Positions 1 to 8,963 of a DNA stretch of 64,000 bases are shown here, piece after piece (position 1 is the stretch's first letter; each line of letters starts with the position of its first letter). The stretch is from Staphylococcus equorum (GTDB lineage Bacteria; Bacillota; Bacilli; Staphylococcales; Staphylococcaceae): contig NZ_LNNB01000008.1 of NCBI RefSeq assembly GCF_001747895.1, positions 89,248 through 153,247 of the forward strand, written 5' to 3'. Made by a program: the position numbers and the translations under genes. The notes below the pieces were generated by a model. That model saw nothing but the letters and a program-made list of their open reading frames with translations. It was not told the DNA's origin and made no database searches.

Positions 1-47
1 CAATTGTTGCTGCCCTTGTTTATTTCGTTATGAATATCTTCCTATAA
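1..47 (+). CDS. C-terminal end of a membrane protein (partial)
   Basis: Frame 3 reads a short hydrophobic tail (IVAALVYFVMNIFL) and stops with TAA at 45-47. A strong terminator hairpin follows at 119-166, as expected downstream of a gene. Only about 15 residues are inside the window, so the protein cannot be identified. The hydrophobic composition suggests the last membrane helix of a transporter or permease. The other two frames also stay open for a short way, so this is tentative. Confidence 0.35.
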   Translation, partial: IVAALVYFVMNIFL

Positions 48-118
48 TTAGGTATGTTATAGCGTGATTAGCGTTTGAAGTATAAAAGAGTTTGGGCGTG
101 ATTGTCTATTCTCAAAAT

Positions 119-166
119 AAGACCGATGCTGAGACATGTATTTATGTCCCAGCATCGGTCTTTTAT
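119..166 (+). terminator. Rho-independent terminator with GGGACATAAAT-type loop
   Basis: A long inverted repeat (AAGACCGATGCTG with CAGCATCGGTCTT) is followed by a T-rich run. The loop-proximal part (GAGACATGTATTTATGTCCC) resembles the GGGACATAAATATCCC core of the dispersed repeats at 10907 and 63880. Confidence 0.8.
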
Positions 167-243
167 TTATAGACATCAGTGACTTTGTTATAAGCATTTT
201 ATAAGATATGTTAGTAGAGTAGGCAGTAAAAGCTATTTATAAG

Positions 244-271
244 CTCATAAGACGACTGAGTGAGCTTATGA
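244..271. repeat. Short inverted repeat without T tract
   Basis: CTCATAAG at 244-251 pairs with CTTATGAG at 264-271 around a 12-base loop. No T run follows on either strand, so it is not an obvious terminator. It lies between two terminators in the 374-base gap before the cell-wall hydrolase gene. Confidence 0.4.
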
Positions 272-310
272 GTGATGTTGTATGTGATCTTGTTTAAAAT
301 AGTTCAAATT

Positions 311-356
311 AAAAAGCAGTTAGCATTCTAAAGAGAAGTCTAACTGCTTTTTTATT
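311..356 (-). terminator. Terminator of the LysM-CHAP hydrolase gene
   Basis: AAAAAGCAGTTAG pairs with CTAACTGCTTTTTT. It lies about 20 bases beyond the stop of the minus-strand hydrolase gene. A/T runs on both sides would let it work in either direction. Confidence 0.8.
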
Positions 357-374
357 CAATATGAAATTCATACA

Positions 375-1187
375 TTAATGAATATAATTATAGCTTGAAG
401 CTTGTGAAGCTGGGATTGTACGATAATCTACTGTCCCTGGTGCAGTATTATAATTCATTTCTGAAATTAAAATACTACCATCTGGATTAACTTGTTCTAC
501 ATAAGCTACGTGACCAATAGGGCCTTCGTAATTTTGCATAATTGAGCCAACGCTTGGTGTATTATTTACAGTATAACCATCTGCTGCTGCATTGTTTGCC
601 CAATGATCAGCATTCCACCAATATGTGCTAATTGGTTTACCAGTCTCAGCTCTACGATTAAATACGTGCCATGTACATTGACCCCAATCGTATAGATTAG
701 CATCACTTGCTGATGAACTACCTGTATTTTGGTTTGGTGTTGTTGTACCACCAGAACCGCCAGAACCACCAGTTGCCCCTGGAATTGTTAATGTTTGATT
801 CGGATAGATTATGTATCCACTCAAATTGTTTGCTGATATAAGTTCATCTACTGAAACACCATAATTGTTTGCAATTGTGTTTAATGACTCACCAGATTCT
901 ACAGTATGCGTTGAGCCGCCAGATGATTGTGAAGAAGAGTTTGAACTTGAGCCTTGCTCTTGTGAACCACTTCCACCAATTTCAATAACTTGTCCCGGAA
1001 ATACAATATTGTTATTGATATCATTACTTTGTTTGATTTCATCTACTGAAACACCGTATTGTTGTGAAATTGTCCAAAGTGACTCACCAGATTTCACTGT
1101 GTGTTGTGTTGATGCATCGGCTTCATGATTAGAAATAACCGCTGCAGCGCCTGAAGCAGCTGTTACTGCAAATGCTAACTTTTTCAA
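375..1187 (-). CDS. Secreted LysM-LysM-CHAP peptidoglycan hydrolase (SsaA/Sle1-like)
   Basis: Probable cell-wall amidase/endopeptidase of about 270 residues. A TTG start at 1187 is chosen because AGGAGGAG lies just upstream (1191-1200) and a clean signal peptide begins there (MKKLAFAVTAASGAAAV...ADA). The 30 codons upstream in the same frame give no signal peptide. Two LysM domains follow (about residues 26-70 and 95-137), each with the YGVSVDEL core. A Gly/Ser/Thr-rich linker leads to a C-terminal CHAP domain of about 120 residues with the catalytic Cys in DWGQCTWHVFNRR and His in GHVAYVEQV. LysM binds glycan chains and CHAP cleaves the peptide part. S. aureus Sle1 has three LysM repeats, so this two-LysM form fits the SsaA-like relatives better. 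A WalR-type box lies upstream at 1308-1324. Confidence 0.9.
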   Translation of the reverse strand: MKKLAFAVTAASGAAAVISNHEADASTQHTVKSGESLWTISQQYGVSVDEIKQSNDINNNIVFPGQVIEIGGSGSQEQGSSSNSSSQSSGGSTHTVESGESLNTIANNYGVSVDELISANNLSGYIIYPNQTLTIPGATGGSGGSGGTTTPNQNTGSSSASDANLYDWGQCTWHVFNRRAETGKPISTYWWNADHWANNAAADGYTVNNTPSVGSIMQNYEGPIGHVAYVEQVNPDGSILISEMNYNTAPGTVDYRTIPASQASSYNYIH

Positions 1188-1616
1188 AAGAACTCCTCCT
1201 TCAATTCCTATATACCCTAAAAGCAGATATGTATTAAATATATGTGATAGTTTCTTTAATCTGAATTCACGTTCCATACTATCAAAAATCAGATGTTTTG
1301 TGGGTGTTGTTATAAAGATGTAATATTATTAATATTTGAGTGCAAAAAGGATTAAGTCTCTCAAGACGCTTATTATGCGATTTATAAGACTTTATAAAGA
1401 GAGAATGGTATTTAGTTTTTTCGTATTTGTAACAATTAAGTTGCTTGTAGTTAGAAATAGATAGGATCAGCTCAATACACTTGGAAAATTATAAGAATCA
1501 TGTTTGGTATGGTTTGAAATAGTGAAAGTTAAAGTATTACGTTTATTGAAGGTTATTGATGTTATTATAATATTCAAGTATTTAAATATTATTTTTATAG
1601 TTAAGGAGTGAATCAA
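1188..1616. other. Divergent intergenic region with WalR-type box
   Basis: This gap of about 430 bases separates the divergent hydrolase and membrane-protein genes. It is AT-rich and holds the promoters of both. The only motif I can name is the direct repeat at 1308-1324. The sense frame open across 1467-1754 on the minus strand has no ribosome site and is judged non-coding. Confidence 0.5.
1308..1324. promoter_or_regulatory. Candidate WalR (YycF) binding site
   Basis: TGTTATAAAGATGTAAT fits the published WalR consensus TGTWAH-N5-TGTWAH with no mismatch. It lies about 120-137 bases upstream of the TTG start of the LysM-CHAP hydrolase, and WalKR is known to control this class of autolysins in S. 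aureus. It is read on the plus strand while the target gene is on the minus strand. Confidence 0.6.
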
Positions 1617-2276
1617 TTGGCTGAAACGGCACAACATATAAATAAGCATAAACAACAGTCTAAAGATAAATCTAAGTCTCATGCTTATGGAAAAGTATGG
1701 CTCTTTTTTGTCTATTACTGGATTATTTTTGGCATTGGTTGTTACTTCGGACAATACTTGCCATTGGAATGGAGAAGACCTTTATCATTCGTATTACTTG
1801 GTTTAGTTCTTATCACTGTTATTTTTAACAGAGCGCGTAAATATGGTTTAGTCATTTCTCACATATATGCAATTGTAGTAGGATTGCTATCATTCGCAAC
1901 ATTTACGACATATATGCAAAATTTAGGACCTGAAGTATTCTATAAAAATGTAATTCTTGCCATTGCAGGATTTATGGTGTTCGGCATTATAGGCTTTTTT
2001 GTAATTGGTAATGCCGCAAGTATGGGTAAATATTTATTTGTAACATTAATAGCGCTAATTGTTGCAAGTTTGATTGGTATGTTTATTCAAAATTCATTGT
2101 TCCATACGATTATTACTGTGGTAGGTCTATTATTGTTCCTTCTTTACACATTATACGATTTTAATCGTATGAAACGGGGACAATACTCACCAAGAGAAAT
2201 GGGCTTTAATTTATTCATCAATTTATTACACATTATAAAATATGTTTTAAGACTAGCAAATAAATTTAGAAAATAA
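1617..2276 (+). CDS. Conserved multi-pass membrane protein, unknown function
   Basis: About 219 residues. The start is taken as TTG at 1617, eight bases after AAGGAG (1603-1608); a GTG at 1608 in the same frame overlaps the ribosome site itself. A charged N-terminus of about 28 residues (HINKHKQQSKDKSKSH) precedes roughly six hydrophobic segments, and the C-terminus is basic (LRLANKFRK). I do not recognise a named family. It lies alone between the hydrolase and sarX and ends at a strong terminator, so it is probably monocistronic. Confidence 0.75.
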   Translation: MAETAQHINKHKQQSKDKSKSHAYGKVWLFFVYYWIIFGIGCYFGQYLPLEWRRPLSFVLLGLVLITVIFNRARKYGLVISHIYAIVVGLLSFATFTTYMQNLGPEVFYKNVILAIAGFMVFGIIGFFVIGNAASMGKYLFVTLIALIVASLIGMFIQNSLFHTIITVVGLLLFLLYTLYDFNRMKRGQYSPREMGFNLFINLLHIIKYVLRLANKFRK

Positions 2277-2329
2277 AGAAGCAACTATCGATAAAGTATT
2301 TGCTTTTTGATAATTAAGTAATTAACATG

Positions 2330-2380
2330 AATACACCCTTAAAGTTGATTTTAGTATTTAACTTTAAGGGTGTATTTTTA
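2330..2380 (+). terminator. Terminator after membrane protein gene
   Basis: A 17-bp stem (AATACACCCTTAAAGTT with AACTTTAAGGGTGTATT) followed by TTTTA. Confidence 0.85.
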
Positions 2381-2611
2381 TATTCAGCGAATATTTAGTG
2401 ATGACACGATTTTTAAAAAAGTGACCTAATCAGTGTTTATTATAATTTAGTTAAATTAATAAAAAAGTGTTGACAAATTTAATTATTTTATTCAAAATTA
2501 CGTAAAGATAAAAGTATATTGATTCAAATAAAAAAACACAAAAATAAAACAGTGTTACTTATCAAGGTGTTAGAAACATTCATCATAATTTCAATTGAAG
2601 GTGTGATAGCA

Positions 2612-2968
2612 ATGAATGAAGAGAAAAAGGCGCAATTTTTAAATGTTTATAAAAAATATAAAAGTTTAACGCATTACATAGAACAAAAATATAAACTGAC
2701 AATCAATGATGTAGAAGTTTTAGAACTCATTCAGCAAAATTGTAGTGAAAAGCATATGTTGATGCAGCCATTTTTAAAAATTGCTACTGCGGAACTGGAT
2801 TTGAGTAGAACTAAAGTGCTTGCTTCCATTCGTCGTTTGATTGATCAAGATAGAGTAAGTAAGATACGTTCGACAGAAGATGAACGTAAAGTATACTTAT
2901 TAATGAACGAAAAAAACGCAGCACATTACAAGGCATTATTAGATGAAATTGAATCATATACTGAGTAA
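2612..2968 (+). CDS. sarX: SarX-like winged-helix regulator (SarA family)
   Basis: 119 residues from ATG 2612, which is preceded by GAAGGTG; the frame is open further upstream but without a start that adds recognisable sequence. The length equals that of S. aureus SarX, and the sequence has the SarA-family signature around residues 60-95 (ELDLSRTKVLASIRRLIDQDRVSKIRS followed by DERKVYLLM), the winged-helix DNA-binding part. In S. aureus, SarX is activated by MgrA and represses agr; an mgrA gene lies 20 kb away here. The neighbours (YebC-like protein and cupin downstream) match the S. aureus sarX locus, which supports orthology. A terminator follows at 3027. Confidence 0.85.
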   Translation: MNEEKKAQFLNVYKKYKSLTHYIEQKYKLTINDVEVLELIQQNCSEKHMLMQPFLKIATAELDLSRTKVLASIRRLIDQDRVSKIRSTEDERKVYLLMNEKNAAHYKALLDEIESYTE

Positions 2969-3026
2969 AAGATGTGGATCAAGTAATGAGATGTCCTTTA
3001 TTGATTCATATTTTGAGATGATTTAA

Positions 3027-3076
3027 AAGACTAGTGGTACACACGAAATTCTGTTGCGTATCACTAGTCTTATTTA
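3027..3076 (+). terminator. Terminator of sarX
   Basis: AAGACTAGTG pairs with CACTAGTCTT, followed by ATTTATT. Confidence 0.75.
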
Positions 3077-3198
3077 TTATGTAATATATAAGGTGTGGTT
3101 ATTTGTCATTTATATACGTAGTTCTATGTAATAGCGCTAAATTATTGTATAATATATCATGTTAATAAAAATATTTTTCGAGAAAGTGTGATGAAAGT

Positions 3199-3915
3199 AT
3201 GGGACGTAAGTGGAATAATATTAAAGAGAAAAAAGCTCAAAAGGACAAAAATACAAGTCGAATTTACGCTAAATTCGGTAAAGAAATTTATGTAGCGGCT
3301 AAATCAGGTGAACCAGACCCGGAATCAAACCAGGCGCTAAGATTAACTTTAGAAAGAGCTAAAACTTATTCTGTACCGAATCATATTATTGATCGAGCGA
3401 TAGAAAAAGCTAAGGGCGCAAGTGAAGAAAACTACGATGAATTAAGATATGAAGGCTTTGGACCAAATGGGTCAATGATTATCGTAGACGCATTAACAGA
3501 AAATGTGAATAGAACTGCTTCTGATGTACGTGCAGCTTTTGGTAAAAATGGCGGTAATATGGGTGTTTCTGGGTCAGTTGCGTATATGTTTGATCATACG
3601 GCTGTGTTTGGTATTGAAGGCAAATCAGCAGATGATACCTTAGAAGCATTGATGGAAAAAGATATCGATGTGAGAGACATTATTGAAGAAAATGGGTTAA
3701 CTATTATTTACGCTGAGCCAGATCAATTTGCTCAAGTTCAAGATGCTCTACGTGAAACAGGTGTTGAAGAATTTAAGGTCGCTGAATTTGAGATGTTGCC
3801 ACAATCAGATATAGAATTATCTGAAGAAGATCAAGAAGCGTTTGAAACATTAGTTGATGCTTTAGAAGATTTAGAAGACGTTCAAAATGTTTTCCATAAT
3901 GTGGATTTGAAGTAA
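3199..3915 (+). CDS. YebC/TACO1 family protein
   Basis: 238 residues, the usual family length. The hallmark N-terminus ([23 protein letters not shown]) and the central acidic domain ([26 protein letters not shown]) are present. Members were long annotated as transcriptional regulators; recent work assigns YebC proteins a translation role at proline-rich stretches. Staphylococci also carry a second paralogue, so which role this copy has is uncertain. The next gene starts one base after the stop, indicating one transcript with the cupin gene. Confidence 0.9.
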   Translation: MGRKWNNIKEKKAQKDKNTSRIYAKFGKEIYVAAKSGEPDPESNQALRLTLERAKTYSVPNHIIDRAIEKAKGASEENYDELRYEGFGPNGSMIIVDALTENVNRTASDVRAAFGKNGGNMGVSGSVAYMFDHTAVFGIEGKSADDTLEALMEKDIDVRDIIEENGLTIIYAEPDQFAQVQDALRETGVEEFKVAEFEMLPQSDIELSEEDQEAFETLVDALEDLEDVQNVFHNVDLK

Positions 3916-3916
3916 T

Positions 3917-4417
3917 ATGGATGGAAATATTCAGTATTGGCTTAACCAATTAGATTTACAGCCTCATCCAGAAGGTGGCTATTATAAAGAGGTTATCAAA
4001 GCTAATTCAAATTATCTAAATGAAAGAGCAGCATATTCAAGTATTTATTTCTTGTTGACACATGACAATATATCGCATTTTCATCGTATTGATGCAGATG
4101 AAATATGGTATTATCACGCGGGGGATTCTCTAACAGTGCATATGATTTATCCAGATGGATGTTATCAAAGTGTGACAATTGGTAAAGACCTTGAAGCAGG
4201 TGATGTTCTACAACACGTGGTTCCAAAAGGGACGATTTTTGCTTCTTCGATTGAAGGTCAAAATGGTTATGCACTTGTTGGTTGTATGTGCCAACCTGCA
4301 TTTGACTTTGAACATTTTGAATTACTTAGTAAAGAATGGTTAAATAATCAATTTCCAAGTTTAGAAGATATTCATGAACGTTATGCCTTATCCGAAAGTG
4401 ATATAGCTGGAAATTAA
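3917..4417 (+). CDS. Cupin, DUF985 family
   Basis: 166 residues, a single cupin-fold protein of the DUF985 type. Features seen: the N-terminal LQPHPEGGYYKEV, the AAYSSIYFLLTHDNISHFHRIDADEIWYYHAGDSL stretch with histidines that could bind metal, and the C-terminal VGCMCQPAFDFEHFEL. Related proteins are poorly characterised; some resemble sugar epimerases. It begins one base after the YebC-like stop with no ribosome site of its own beyond the GAAGTAAT region, so it is likely translationally coupled. Confidence 0.85.
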   Translation: MDGNIQYWLNQLDLQPHPEGGYYKEVIKANSNYLNERAAYSSIYFLLTHDNISHFHRIDADEIWYYHAGDSLTVHMIYPDGCYQSVTIGKDLEAGDVLQHVVPKGTIFASSIEGQNGYALVGCMCQPAFDFEHFELLSKEWLNNQFPSLEDIHERYALSESDIAGN

Positions 4418-4450
4418 TTAATTTCTAATTTAAAGCATCTGTATATGAAT

Positions 4451-4496
4451 AAAGGCCTATCAGATTTTTAGAATCTGATAGGCCTCTCATTTTTAA
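4451..4496. terminator. Bidirectional terminator between convergent genes
   Basis: AGGCCTATCAGATT pairs with AATCTGATAGGCCT and is followed by T-rich sequence. It sits between the convergent cupin gene and the MetE-like gene. Confidence 0.85.
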
Positions 4497-4529
4497 TATT
4501 AATACTTCGTTCTGGATAGTGAAGTATGT

Positions 4530-5642
4530 TTATTTTGCTGTTCCAAAGACTTCGTTTGCAATTTCTACAACGTAAGCTAGTTTGTTCCATTGCTCATCTT
4601 CAGTCAATTTATTGCCTTCTTCTGTTGAAGCAAAGCCACATTGTGGACTCAAACAAATTTGATCTAAATCAACATATTGTTGTGCTTCTTTAATACGTGC
4701 TAGGATGGCAGATTTATCTTCTAAGTCACCAGTTTTTGAAGTGAAAAGACCTAATACAGCTGCTGAATTTTCTTTAGGGAAGAAGCGTAATGGCTCAAAA
4801 TCACCAGAACGATCATCATCATATTCTAAGAAAAAACCGCCTAAATTTTCTTTGAATAAATAAGGTGCAACTGGCTCGTAACCACCTGAAATTGCCCAAG
4901 TAGATTGATAATTACCACGACAAATATGTGTAGTAATAAGTAGGTCTTCTGGTAAATCTTGGACCGCTTCATTTACAACACGATATGCAAGTTGACGTGC
5001 TGCTTCTTTGTCTGCTTCAGTACGATCACGTCCACGTGTTTTCTGAGAACCAGAAGTTAGGTTAGCCCAATAAACATCATCTAATTGAATGTAACGCGCG
5101 CCTAATTCATAAAATTTGAGTAAACTTTCACGGTAAGCCTGAGCCACATCATGTGCATAAGCTTCGATATCTGGATAGATGTCTTCATTTAATATATTTG
5201 GATGGAACAATTGGTTTGGACTTGGGATAGATACTTTTGCTGTTGCACGTCCGTTAACTTTGTCATATAAAAATTTAAAGTGTTCAAAATGTGGATGATT
5301 TGGGTTAAAAGCGACTTTACTTTCAACTTTAACATTATGATTTCTTGTCTCAACACCTTCAAATGCTAAACCACGATCAGATGTATAGCCTTTGACGCCA
5401 CCTAAATTTTCTAAGAAATCGAAATGCCACCAGCTTCTGCGGAATTCGCCATCAGTGATGCTATGTAAACCTACTTCTAGTTGTTTCTCTATGATGTGCT
5501 CAATTTCTTCGTCCTCGATATCTCGTAATGCTTGTGCATCGATGACTTCATTTTGATAATCTTTACGTGCATCTTTTAGGCGTTGCGGTCTTAATAAACT
5601 ACCGACATGATCGGCTCTAAAAGGTCTTTGAATGACTGCCAT
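4530..5642 (-). CDS. MetE C-terminal-like protein (YxjG/YxjH type)
   Basis: 370 residues from ATG 5642 (GGAGC upstream at 5650-5654); 53 further in-frame codons upstream are low-complexity and unlikely to be translated. It corresponds to the catalytic half of cobalamin-independent methionine synthase: HVGSLLRP near the start, a DGEFRR motif, and the zinc-type ligands in THICRGN and SPQCGFAS near the C-terminus. Members such as B. subtilis YxjG/YxjH transfer a methyl group to make methionine from an unidentified or S-methyl donor. There is no SAM riboswitch or T-box in the 200 bases upstream. Gene is monocistronic and divergent from the DUF402 gene. Confidence 0.85.
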   Translation of the reverse strand: MAVIQRPFRADHVGSLLRPQRLKDARKDYQNEVIDAQALRDIEDEEIEHIIEKQLEVGLHSITDGEFRRSWWHFDFLENLGGVKGYTSDRGLAFEGVETRNHNVKVESKVAFNPNHPHFEHFKFLYDKVNGRATAKVSIPSPNQLFHPNILNEDIYPDIEAYAHDVAQAYRESLLKFYELGARYIQLDDVYWANLTSGSQKTRGRDRTEADKEAARQLAYRVVNEAVQDLPEDLLITTHICRGNYQSTWAISGGYEPVAPYLFKENLGGFFLEYDDDRSGDFEPLRFFPKENSAAVLGLFTSKTGDLEDKSAILARIKEAQQYVDLDQICLSPQCGFASTEEGNKLTEDEQWNKLAYVVEIANEVFGTAK

Positions 5643-5854
5643 GTTACTAGCTCCTTTATTTATAGAATTTTCAGAAAAATATAGATAAAATCTATCAAAC
5701 TTTATTATAATTGTCAATTTCGCTTTTACACTATGAAATATAGTACAATAATAATAATTAAATTCGTGATACAAAATTGGAAGACGTTCAGTATAATCCA
5801 TAAGATGACATAAAGTAAACAGTTTTATATAATAATGACAAGGAGTTGGTGACA

Positions 5855-6583
5855 GTGAAAGTAAAATATATTGATAAGCGTCACTGGCGTCGTATCATTG
5901 ACAAAGAGTATACAGAAGTCAAAGTAAACAACAACAAGTTCAAGGGTATTATTGGTTTGGTGACGATGAAAAAAGTACGCGAACCATTAGAGGTCACAGT
6001 GGTGGGGCAAAATATTATTGTTGCAGATGATAACTATCAATGGCTACAAATCTTGCCCGAAAAAAAACGATATAGCATTACAGTGATGCTAGATGACAAA
6101 GGCAACCCATTAGAATATTACTTTGATATAAATATTAAGAATGTTACACAAAAAGGAAACGCACGTACAATAGATTTATGTTTAGATGTACTTGTATTAC
6201 CAAATGGGGAATATGAACTTGTAGATGAAGACGATTTACAACGTGCTTTAGACCAAGGACAAATTACTAAAAAGCAATATCACGAAGCTTATATTATTGC
6301 GCATCAATTAATGATAAAAATTGAAGCTGATTTTTCGACTATGAAAGATAAAATTATGTATTGTTATTACAAGATTAAACAAAAATCAAAAAATCAAAAC
6401 CACCCATTACATGGTAAAACCAAACATAATGAGCATAAACATAAACCATATAAACATAAACCACACAAGCCACACGATCATAAACATCCAAACAAGCATA
6501 TTAAAAGTGAAAACCACAATCAGCAAAGTCACAATCATAACCAAAATCATCCAACGCATCGCGACTCAGAGCCAGAATATTAA
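5855..6583 (+). CDS. DUF402 protein with histidine-rich C-terminal tail
   Basis: About 242 residues. GTG 5855 is preferred: AGGAG ends at 5845, giving nine bases of spacing, while GTG 5849 and TTG 5846 are too close. Residues 1-175 resemble the DUF402 fold (FomD/Ntdp superfamily, nucleoside-phosphate phosphatases), with the typical YYFDINIKN, DLCLDVLVLPNGEYELVDEDDL and QALDQGQI-like helix. Residues 182-242 are a low-complexity tail with about 16 histidines plus Lys, Asn and Pro, which is not part of the family. The tail could bind metal or nucleic acid; this is inference. The overlapping frame at 6411-6611 is a by-product of the repetitive tail. Confidence 0.75.
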   Translation: MKVKYIDKRHWRRIIDKEYTEVKVNNNKFKGIIGLVTMKKVREPLEVTVVGQNIIVADDNYQWLQILPEKKRYSITVMLDDKGNPLEYYFDINIKNVTQKGNARTIDLCLDVLVLPNGEYELVDEDDLQRALDQGQITKKQYHEAYIIAHQLMIKIEADFSTMKDKIMYCYYKIKQKSKNQNHPLHGKTKHNEHKHKPYKHKPHKPHDHKHPNKHIKSENHNQQSHNHNQNHPTHRDSEPEY

Positions 6584-6798
6584 GCTTATATGCACTTATA
6601 TAATTGGATGATCTATACATTGTGAAACGGTGTATGAGTATGATGTGAATCATGTTATAGTGACACTGCTAGATGATAAAGAATAAAGAACATACATCAT
6701 TTAAAGATTGAAATGATACTATGAAATGTTTTGAGAAAATGAATAACAATCAATAAATGAAGTGATTAAAAGTGCTTTTTAAAATATAGGGGGATAAT

Positions 6799-7653
6799 AT
6801 GAAGATTGACGATTATCGCTTGTTAACCACTTTAGATGAAACAAGAACACTAAGGAAAGCAGCAGAAATATTATATATTTCACAACCTGCAGTAACACAA
6901 CGTTTAAAATCAATTGAAAATGCTTTTGGTGTAAATGTTTTTATACGTACTAAGAAACAATTGATTACCACAACAGAAGGTTCTATGATTATAGAGCATG
7001 CAAGAGATATGCTAAATAAAGAGCGTTTGTTTTTAGATAAAATGCAAGCGCACATTGGTGAAGTTAATGGTACGATTTCAATCGGTTGTTCTTCATTAAT
7101 CGGACAAACTTTATTACCGCAAGTATTAAACTTATTTACACGCCAATTTCCTAATGTAGAAATTCAAGTTCAAGTAGGTTCGAGTGAACAAATTAAAGCA
7201 AACCATAGAGACTACCATGTGATGATTATACGTGGGAATAAAATTATGAACTTAAGTAACACACATTTATTTAATGATGAGCATTATTTTATTAATCCTA
7301 AAAATCGTTATGAGGATGTTGATAAAATGCCATTTATTGAATTTCAAGCAGATCCAATTTATATTAACCAAATTAAAGAATGGTATGGGAGTCAAATAGG
7401 TCAAGATTATCATGCTATGATTACTGTTGATCAAGTGGCTACATGTAAAGAAATGTTGTTAAATGGTGTTGGCGTAACAATTTTACCTGAAATCATGATG
7501 AAGCATCTAGACCGTGATCAGTTTGAATTTAGACGTGTAAATATAGATGAAAAACCATTGATTCGTTCTACATTTTTAAGTTACGATTCTAGCATGTTAC
7601 AATTGCCTCAAGTAGAATCATTTATCAATTTAATGATGGAATATGTTGAATAA
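6799..7653 (+). CDS. ccpE: LysR-type regulator, CcpE-like
   Basis: 284 residues with an N-terminal LysR helix-turn-helix (residues 5-60; AAEILYISQPAVTQRLK) and a C-terminal effector domain (90-284; IGCSSLIGQTLLP, GVTILPEIMMK). Gene order after sarX and sequence features match the S. aureus citrate-sensing regulator CcpE, which activates aconitase and modulates virulence genes. Identification rests on synteny and my recall of the protein; a generic LysR label is the fallback. ATG 6799 is preceded by AGGGGGAT. The two downstream genes are 95 bases away and read the same way. Confidence 0.75.
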   Translation: MKIDDYRLLTTLDETRTLRKAAEILYISQPAVTQRLKSIENAFGVNVFIRTKKQLITTTEGSMIIEHARDMLNKERLFLDKMQAHIGEVNGTISIGCSSLIGQTLLPQVLNLFTRQFPNVEIQVQVGSSEQIKANHRDYHVMIIRGNKIMNLSNTHLFNDEHYFINPKNRYEDVDKMPFIEFQADPIYINQIKEWYGSQIGQDYHAMITVDQVATCKEMLLNGVGVTILPEIMMKHLDRDQFEFRRVNIDEKPLIRSTFLSYDSSMLQLPQVESFINLMMEYVE

Positions 7654-7748
7654 CATCAATGAGAGCTAATACATAAGCATTGATACATTGCGTATTTAAG
7701 TAATATACAAGAATTGACACCTAATTTATTAGAATAGAGGTTTGTTAT

Positions 7749-8957
7749 ATGTTTAGTGCTTTATTACATATTAAGAATTACAAACTATTTGTAGTCAATA
7801 TGATGCTTTTAGGTATGGGAATCTCAATCACTGTCCCTTATCTTATTTTGTTTGCGACCAATGATTTGGGTATGACTTCTACACAATATGGTCTGCTATT
7901 AGCATTAGCAGCAATCAGTCAATTTATAATGAACACGATTGTTGCACGCTTTTCTGATACACACAATATAAATAGGAAGGTCATAATTATTACAGCACTG
8001 TTAATGGGTGCTGTCAGTTTTTCTATTTACTTCTATATTCATGAAATATGGATATTTATTGTTATGTATGCTGTTTTTCAAGGATTTTTCGCGCCTGCAA
8101 TGCCTCAAATGTACGCTTCAGCTAGAGAGTCTATCAATGTTTCTGCTTCAAGAGATAGAGCGAAGTTTGCGAATGCCGTATTGCGTTCAATGTTTTCATT
8201 TGGATTCCTGTTTGGTCCGTTAATCGGCGCTTTATTATTAGGTGTAAATGGTTATGCAGGGTTATTTACTGGAACTGTTACCATTATTTTATTTACACTG
8301 ATGTTACAGGTATTCTTTTTTAAAGATATCAAAACTAAACAAACCACAACTGATGTGAATCAAGTTGAGGCGAAAGCCCCTAACATGTTACATGACAAGG
8401 CATTATTAGTTCCATTTTTAGCCTTTATTTTATTACATATTGGCCAATGGATGTATACATTGAATATGCCGTTGTTTGTCACTAAATATTTGAATGAAGC
8501 TGAAGGATATGTAGGCGGTTTAGCCAGTCTATGTGCCGGTTTAGAAGTTCCATTTATGGTCGTGTTAGGTATTTTATCAGCTAAGCTCACGACACGTGTT
8601 TTACTGATGTTAGGTGGACTATTTGGTGGACTATTTTACTTTAGTATTGGCGTATTTGAAAGTCTAGTGATGATGTTTGTGGGCCAAGTATTTTTAGCTA
8701 TTTTCTTAGCAATATTACTTGGCTTAGGCATCAGTTATTTCCAAGATATTTTACCGGATTTTCCAGGATATGCATCTACACTTTTTGCTAACGCGATGGT
8801 GATAGGTCAGTTATGTGGGAACTTATTAGGTGGAATTATGAGTCACTGGGTAGGCTTGGGTAATGTATTCTTTGTATCAGCGGCAGCTATCTTTTTAGGT
8901 ATGATATTAATATACTTTACGAAAGATCAAAAATTCACAGAAGAAAGTATGGAGTAG
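7749..8957 (+). CDS. MFS exporter, possibly sugar/drug efflux type
   Basis: 402 residues with about 12 membrane helices and the loop 2-3 region carrying VARFSDTHNINRKV in place of the classic MFS motif A. The organisation (SRDRAKFANAVLRSMFSFGFLFGPLIGALL in helices 4-5) resembles the SET sugar-efflux branch of the MFS, but substrate cannot be told. RBS AGAGG precedes ATG 7749. The next gene starts six bases after its stop, so they form an operon. Confidence 0.75.
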   Translation: MFSALLHIKNYKLFVVNMMLLGMGISITVPYLILFATNDLGMTSTQYGLLLALAAISQFIMNTIVARFSDTHNINRKVIIITALLMGAVSFSIYFYIHEIWIFIVMYAVFQGFFAPAMPQMYASARESINVSASRDRAKFANAVLRSMFSFGFLFGPLIGALLLGVNGYAGLFTGTVTIILFTLMLQVFFFKDIKTKQTTTDVNQVEAKAPNMLHDKALLVPFLAFILLHIGQWMYTLNMPLFVTKYLNEAEGYVGGLASLCAGLEVPFMVVLGILSAKLTTRVLLMLGGLFGGLFYFSIGVFESLVMMFVGQVFLAIFLAILLGLGISYFQDILPDFPGYASTLFANAMVIGQLCGNLLGGIMSHWVGLGNVFFVSAAAIFLGMILIYFTKDQKFTEESME

Positions 8958-8963
8958 ATAAAA

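Noticed and set aside
865..1128. Plus-strand frame of 87 codons over the LysM-CHAP gene
   Set aside because: It is the antisense of the Ser/Gly-rich coding region, has no ribosome site and no recognisable domain.
1467..1754. Minus-strand frame of 95 codons upstream of the hydrolase
   Set aside because: It crosses the intergenic region and the start of the membrane-protein gene, and has no start site or domain.
5643..5854. SAM riboswitch or T-box before the MetE-like gene
   Set aside because: Neither the T-box sequence nor the SAM aptamer core is visible in this 210-base gap.
6411..6611. 66-codon frame over the histidine-rich tail
   Set aside because: It results from the repetitive CAT/CAC/AAA codons of the DUF402 tail; no ribosome site.
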